From positions 5,454,786-5,476,807 of the forward strand of contig BFEA01000006.1 of NCBI GenBank assembly GCA_003427395.1: a stretch of DNA of 22,022 nt, read 5' to 3'. The DNA is from Chara braunii. Lineage: Eukaryota > Streptophyta > Charophyceae > Charales > Characeae. This document shows, piece by piece, positions 18,346 to 22,022 of this stretch (positions are counted from its first letter, which is position 1; every line of letters starts with the position of its first letter). Made by a program: the position numbers and the translations under genes. The notes below the pieces were generated by a model. It saw nothing but the letters and a program-made list of their open reading frames with translations. It was not told the origin of the DNA and did no database searches.

Positions 18346-19374
18346 ATACTGACAATCCACCATGTATAGAGGAGATTATGCCAAAGATTTGCCTCTTCTT
18401 TGGACGCAGGCTTAGGGGTAGACTTAGATTTACTTAGCAGTCAGTATGGAGTAAGGATGTGCTATGGAGATTTATTCCCCATACACTTATGATTTAGCGT
18501 GGGCATTGACCTGTCCTATGATACAGGCCTTCTTTGGACATCTGATTCAAGATTTAGACTAGTTTCAGCTTCATCCTACAAGGATCATCTTTTCTTATCA
18601 CTGATAACAAGTTGGTTACCGATTCGTCGGTCTACGACTCAACTGCAATCCATCCTCATTACCCAACCCAAAAGGCTTTATCCTTATGATTTCTATTGTT
18701 TTATTAAGGTTTTCACCCGGATTTTTATTGAACGGCCATTTAACAAAGGTACCGAGTACTTATTTTGGAACGTTGGACAAAAGTTGGGGCTTGCATGGCT
18801 AAAGTGAGGGGTATGAGTATAAAGAATAGTTTAAGTTAACCCCGTGTAGTATGTGGACTTTTGGTTGACTCTTTGATGTCATTGCAGGTATGTTTTGTGG
18901 TTCGGACTTTGGATTTGACTGTCTGCGATCACATACATATATATGGCTGAGAGGAGCCCCACTGTGATTGTGAGAAGTGATCATCACATATTTGTTCCCC
19001 ACTATATATATGTGTGTGTGTGCTTACCTACGTTTGAGTGTTTGCATGACCTACAGAGCCCACGCCTATGGGTTTTAACTGGGGTTGAGATTGGGAAAGG
19101 AAAGGAGACTCCCTTCCTTTACTATTTTGCTTTTTATAAAGTTTATTGGTCGGACGTTGGCCCTGAACATGGATTCGAGGTCCTTGTCCAAAACATCCCA
19201 GGTCCTAGACTCCTTGTGGAAGGGGTCACCTCCCGCGCAGAGCCTATCTGCCTTGCCCACCGCGACACTCGACCTAAAGACCGAAGGTGGCGCGGGGGCC
19301 AAACGGCTATTCCTTCAACCGTTCAATATCGTGAAGGGCTGGACCCTCACGATACTTCGAGATTGACACTTAAA
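18346..19374. other. Intergenic sequence, no gene recognised
   Basis: A 102-codon open frame (18499-18807, plus) and a 158-codon one (18943-19419, plus) have no motif I recognise and are not supported by anything else, so they are not called. A long potential hairpin, CACATACATATATA at 18930-18943 with TATATATATGTGTG at 19003-19016 (13 of 14 pairs, about 59-nt loop), is based on alternating AT/TG sequence. Confidence 0.4.
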
Positions 19375-20043
19375 TGTCATAAGCGATACTCGGATCCACG
19401 AGGAACCGCTCGATTATAGGCACTACATAGCACGCCATTATTACGACTGCTCGAGTATTCATGCATTGCTAGCCGATATGGGAAGACCCTGCGTCCGCGC
19501 AGATCGTCTACCCAATTTCCGCGTTGAAAGGTTATGGGATGGATACAAAAGAGACTAGGAGTGTTCTTGTGTTGTTTATTTTTGTATCGTTCCGTGTGTG
19601 TGAGTGTTGTTGTGTAACTGGGATGCGTCCTAGTCGACCGACGATGCGTCGCGCTTAGGGCTTCATCCCCCCAGTGCGTCGGTTCGCGTGCAGGTTCGAT
19701 AGAGGCGTGGAACCACGCGTACCCCCTATGCTACAGCGAACGAGAAACGCCCTCGGCTGGTCGACCTTTGCGATTGCAATTGATTAACTCCTGTACTGTG
19801 GACTGGTAGCTCGGTGGGGATACGCCCACCGAAGGGAGGTGACAACTCCCGTAAGGTGGAGGTAAGTTGTACCTCGCGTTGGCCCTATCCTGTCGTAGGG
19901 GCTCGCGAGAGGTATGGCTGGCACACTCGACCGGAGCAGCTTGTGGAAGCTCCATGTGTATTGCAACAAGGAATAGTCTAACTCCTGCGTGACGCGGTCG
20001 GGAGGGTCCCGCCCTGCGCGGTGCGAGACCTATGCACTCGACA
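19375..20043 (+). repeat. Possible LTR ending before a Tat-type primer site
   Basis: The sequence ends ...CACTCGACA at 20043, two bases before a primer-site-like motif. A TGTCATAAGC at about 19375 is one candidate start, giving about 669 bp, but no second copy exists in the window to confirm it. The last 250 bp are full of short perfect stem-loops: TCGGTGGG/CCCACCGA (about 19810-19831), GGGAG/CTCCC, GAGGTA/TACCTC, CCCTA/TAGGG, AGCTT/AAGCT and CGGGA/TCCCG in series, so this could equally be a structured RNA region of another kind. Confidence 0.3.
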
Positions 20044-20045
20044 AG

Positions 20046-20061
20046 TGGCACCGTTGTCGGG
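20046..20061 (+). promoter_or_regulatory. Tat/Ogre-type primer binding site, candidate
   Basis: TGGCACCGTTGTCGGG differs at two of 16 positions from TGGCGCCGTTGCCGGG, the primer site commonly seen in plant Tat-lineage gypsy elements (tRNA-Arg type, from memory). It follows a CA-ending sequence by two bases, as a primer site should. No gag follows in the window, so any element would be truncated. Confidence 0.4.
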
Positions 20062-20545
20062 CATAACGCTTGCTTACCGTTGTCCCTGATGGAACGACAT
20101 CCGGGTATGGGATTGAGAAGAAATTAGGCATATAAGGGAAGTTTAATAGACTTATGAGGCGGAGTACGTGATGCCTTGTTTAACCATTTATGTCAAGCGG
20201 ATGTTATCCTTAACTATCTTTAAGCAAATAGCGAGTCTCGCGTAACGCTCCCGCGAGAACCCGCTCTCCACTGTCGGGAAACTTTGTGGGACCGGCAAGC
20301 GGGCCCGACAGATACCGCGCAAATTGTTCGGGGCGGGCCAAACCGCTCACGACCGTTGGGATTGGCGGGCGGGCCGGGTTGGACGGGCAGATACAGCTTT
20401 CGAGAATCTGCGCCTGGTGATTCCCGAAAGTTCTATCCGACCGTCGAATCCGCCTACCCGGCAATCGTAATGGTGTTCGGGTACGATCTTCGCTGATTCG
20501 ATTGGCGTTCGGGTACGGTTTTGCTATGACAGTTTTCGGCGCTCT
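20062..20545. other. Sequence after the candidate primer site, no gene
   Basis: No open frame with recognisable content. A GC-rich part (20290-20460) has several CGGGC/GCCCG-type short repeats. Nothing assigned. Confidence 0.4.
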
Positions 20546-20567
20546 GACGTACGGTGCTTCGCCCGGT

Positions 20568-20625
<58 letters not shown>

Positions 20626-20680
20626 GTGCGCAAGACAAGAGGTCGGTGTTTTGACGTGCGGCGAAGCTGCGCCCGATTCG

Positions 20681-20764
<84 letters not shown>

Positions 20765-20770
20765 GGGAGG
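20546..20770. repeat. Duplicated segment with two GA microsatellites
   Basis: GA runs at 20572-20622 and 20684-20770 are each preceded by related sequence: GACGTACGGTGCTTCGCCCGGTTCGA-type before the first and GACGTGCGGCGAAGCTGCGCCCGATTCGA-type before the second. The whole unit of about 112 bp therefore appears to have been duplicated, with the arrays then changing length independently. The Glu-Arg or Leu-Ser frames through them are artefacts. Confidence 0.9.
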
Positions 20771-21090
20771 ATTGCATGGCCTGTGCGCAGAGAGGGGGGG
20801 GTTGTGAAGCTGCAGGTTCTATAGTTTGAGAGGGACAGGGGGAGACGTCGATCGACGTATCGACGACGAACAGGTCTGCCTGAGGAGAGAAGAGGAGTGT
20901 GTCAGGGGAGGGGAGAAGAAGACTACGGGCTGCGTGGAGATGGCGGATGAAGGTGAGTCTATCGATTGTCTTTGTTTTTCCTTTTTTTTTTTTTGCTGAG
21001 GGTTTTGGGGACCTGGTTTTTTATTTTTTTTGTTTCTTCGACAGTGACGAGGGCGATGAAGTCGCGATGATGGACGAGCGAAGTCGGGAT
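20771..21090. other. Spacer; possible small exon and 14-bp palindrome
   Basis: A perfect palindrome ACGTCGATCGACGT lies at 20845-20858. An ATG at 20940-20942 (ATGGCGGATGAAG) runs into AG|GTGAGT at 20952/20953, and a T-rich 92-nt stretch ends with TTCGACAG at 21044, which has the look of a first exon and intron. Joining them gives a reading frame that stops after about a dozen codons, so no gene is called. Confidence 0.3.

Positions 21091-21133
<43 letters not shown>
21091..21133. repeat. Poly-G run of 43 bases
   Basis: An uninterrupted 43-nt G homopolymer. Its length in the real genome is unreliable because homopolymers are hard to sequence. Poly-Gly or poly-Pro frames across it are artefacts. 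Confidence 0.95.
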
Positions 21134-21134
<1 letters not shown>

Positions 21135-22022
21135 ATTCGGCTTCGAGGTCGAGATGGGAGGATGGGGGCAACGATGTTGGCATGTGGGGAAATCTGCATC
21201 GAGGTCGGGATGGGGGATGGGGGCGGTCCGTAGGCCGGATGGGGCGATGGGGGCGAGGAGGTCGGGACAGGAGATAGGGGAGAGGGAAGTCTGAGGGGGA
21301 TCCGGATGGGGGCAACGAGATTCGGATAGGGAAAGGGGGTGGGATGGGGGCGACGAGGTCGGGAGGGTGTGGGTGGTCCGGAGGTCCGCGTCGGCCACGA
21401 ATTCGGGATGGGGCAACAGGGGCGAGGAGGTCGGAATAGGGGATAGGGCAGGGGGAACTCCGAGGGGGATTGGGATGAGGGCAACGAGATCCGGAGCGAC
21501 GACATGGGGATCGAAGTCGAGATGGGGGAAGGAGGGGGGTCGGGATAGGGAAGGAGGAATTCGGTATCGAGGTCGAGATGGGGGATGGGGGCGACGAGGT
21601 CGGCATGTGGGGCGAGGAAGTTGGGATAGGAGATAGGGGAGGGGGAACTGGGAGGGGGATCGGGATGGGGACGACGAGATCCGGAGCGACGACATCGGGA
21701 TCGAAGTCGGGATGGGGGAAGGGGAGGGGTCGGGATGGGGGCAAAGCGATGATAACGGGATGACGAGGAAGAGGTCTGGATGACATCTAGATGAGGAGGG
21801 GGAGATCCGGAGGTCGGCGTCGGCCATCGGGGATCGGGGCGTCGAGGTAGGATGCTGGGAAATTGACATCCACGTCGGGATGGAGGATGGGGGCGGTCCG
21901 GAGGTCGGGGTAGGCCACGAATTTGGGATGGGGCGATGGGGGCGAACTTAGAGGGAAATCGGGATGGGGGCGAGGAGATCCGGATAGGGAAAAGGGGTGT
22001 GAGAAGCGACAACATCGGGATG
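21134..22022. repeat. G-rich minisatellite to window end
   Basis: The plus strand is built from variants of GATGGGGGCGA, GAGGTCGGGATGGGGG and GATAGGGGAGGGGG. A longer unit is visible: GATCCGGAGCGACGACAT followed by a GGGATCGAAGTC block occurs at about 21489 and 21679, 190 bp apart. Many closely spaced G-runs could form G-quadruplexes. A 398-codon Pro/Ser/Arg-rich frame on the minus strand (20819-22015) and others come from this composition and are not called as genes. Confidence 0.9.

Noticed and set aside
18499-18807. 102-codon plus-strand frame
   Set aside because: No recognisable domain, and no promoter or splice context that supports a gene.
19680-19720. tRNA gene from a GGTTCGAT B-box-like motif
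   Set aside because: The motif lacks the rest of the B-box consensus and no cloverleaf can be drawn around it.
20819-22015. 398-codon Pro/Ser/Arg-rich frame on the minus strand and similar ones
   Set aside because: All three minus-strand frames are open because the complement of the G-rich minisatellite lacks stop codons.

Overview
The window looks like nuclear DNA of a large, repeat-rich eukaryotic genome in the plant/green lineage. It is dominated by LTR retrotransposons whose genes are broken, long microsatellites (TG, GA, GAA, poly-G) and minisatellites, and a U6 snRNA-derived copy. No complete host protein gene is visible. The initiator-Met primer site, chromodomain-bearing Ty3/gypsy elements and overall repeat style would fit a charophyte such as Chara. 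That host guess is inference from general resemblance and was not tested. Ambiguous bases inside one LTR (827-828, 833) suggest a draft assembly.

Layout. 1-764 is a flank with no recognisable gene. 765-9737 is one Ty3/gypsy chromovirus-like element on the minus strand, bounded by two LTRs (765-1910 and 8701-9737). From right to left it carries 5' LTR, tRNA-iMet-type primer site, long leader, gag, protease, reverse transcriptase/RNase H, integrase, chromodomain, polypurine tract and 3' LTR. Every gene is frameshifted or carries a stop. Directly abutting it, 9738 to about 11.8 kb is the 3' end of a second, related element on the plus strand: integrase core, chromodomain, polypurine tract and the start of an LTR. 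A (TG)38 microsatellite sits inside its integrase. About 11.96-13.05 kb holds a 272-bp tandem duplication and a 395-bp GAA-rich polypurine tract that flips to CT and poly-C.

13.05-16.7 kb has no recognised protein gene, but holds a U6-like copy (14446-14538) and a 96-bp (32-codon) tandem repeat (16045-16236). 16.7-18.35 kb is an AT-richer island with two adjacent arrays of potential hairpins. The first has seven copies of a near-invariant 16-nt core; in six of them the flanking arms differ from copy to copy yet stay complementary at the same register. The second has five diverged units of about 121 bp, each able to fold around a conserved AAAT..TTGG/CCAAATTT-type stem. This covariation is the most novel-looking signal in the window.

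18.35-20.5 kb has no recognised gene, though a Tat-type primer-binding-site-like sequence at 20046-20061 hints at an LTR ending at 20043. 20.57-22.02 kb is low complexity: two GA arrays in duplicated flanks, a 43-nt poly-G run and a G-rich minisatellite running off the end. Many long open frames in the low-complexity areas are artefacts of composition.
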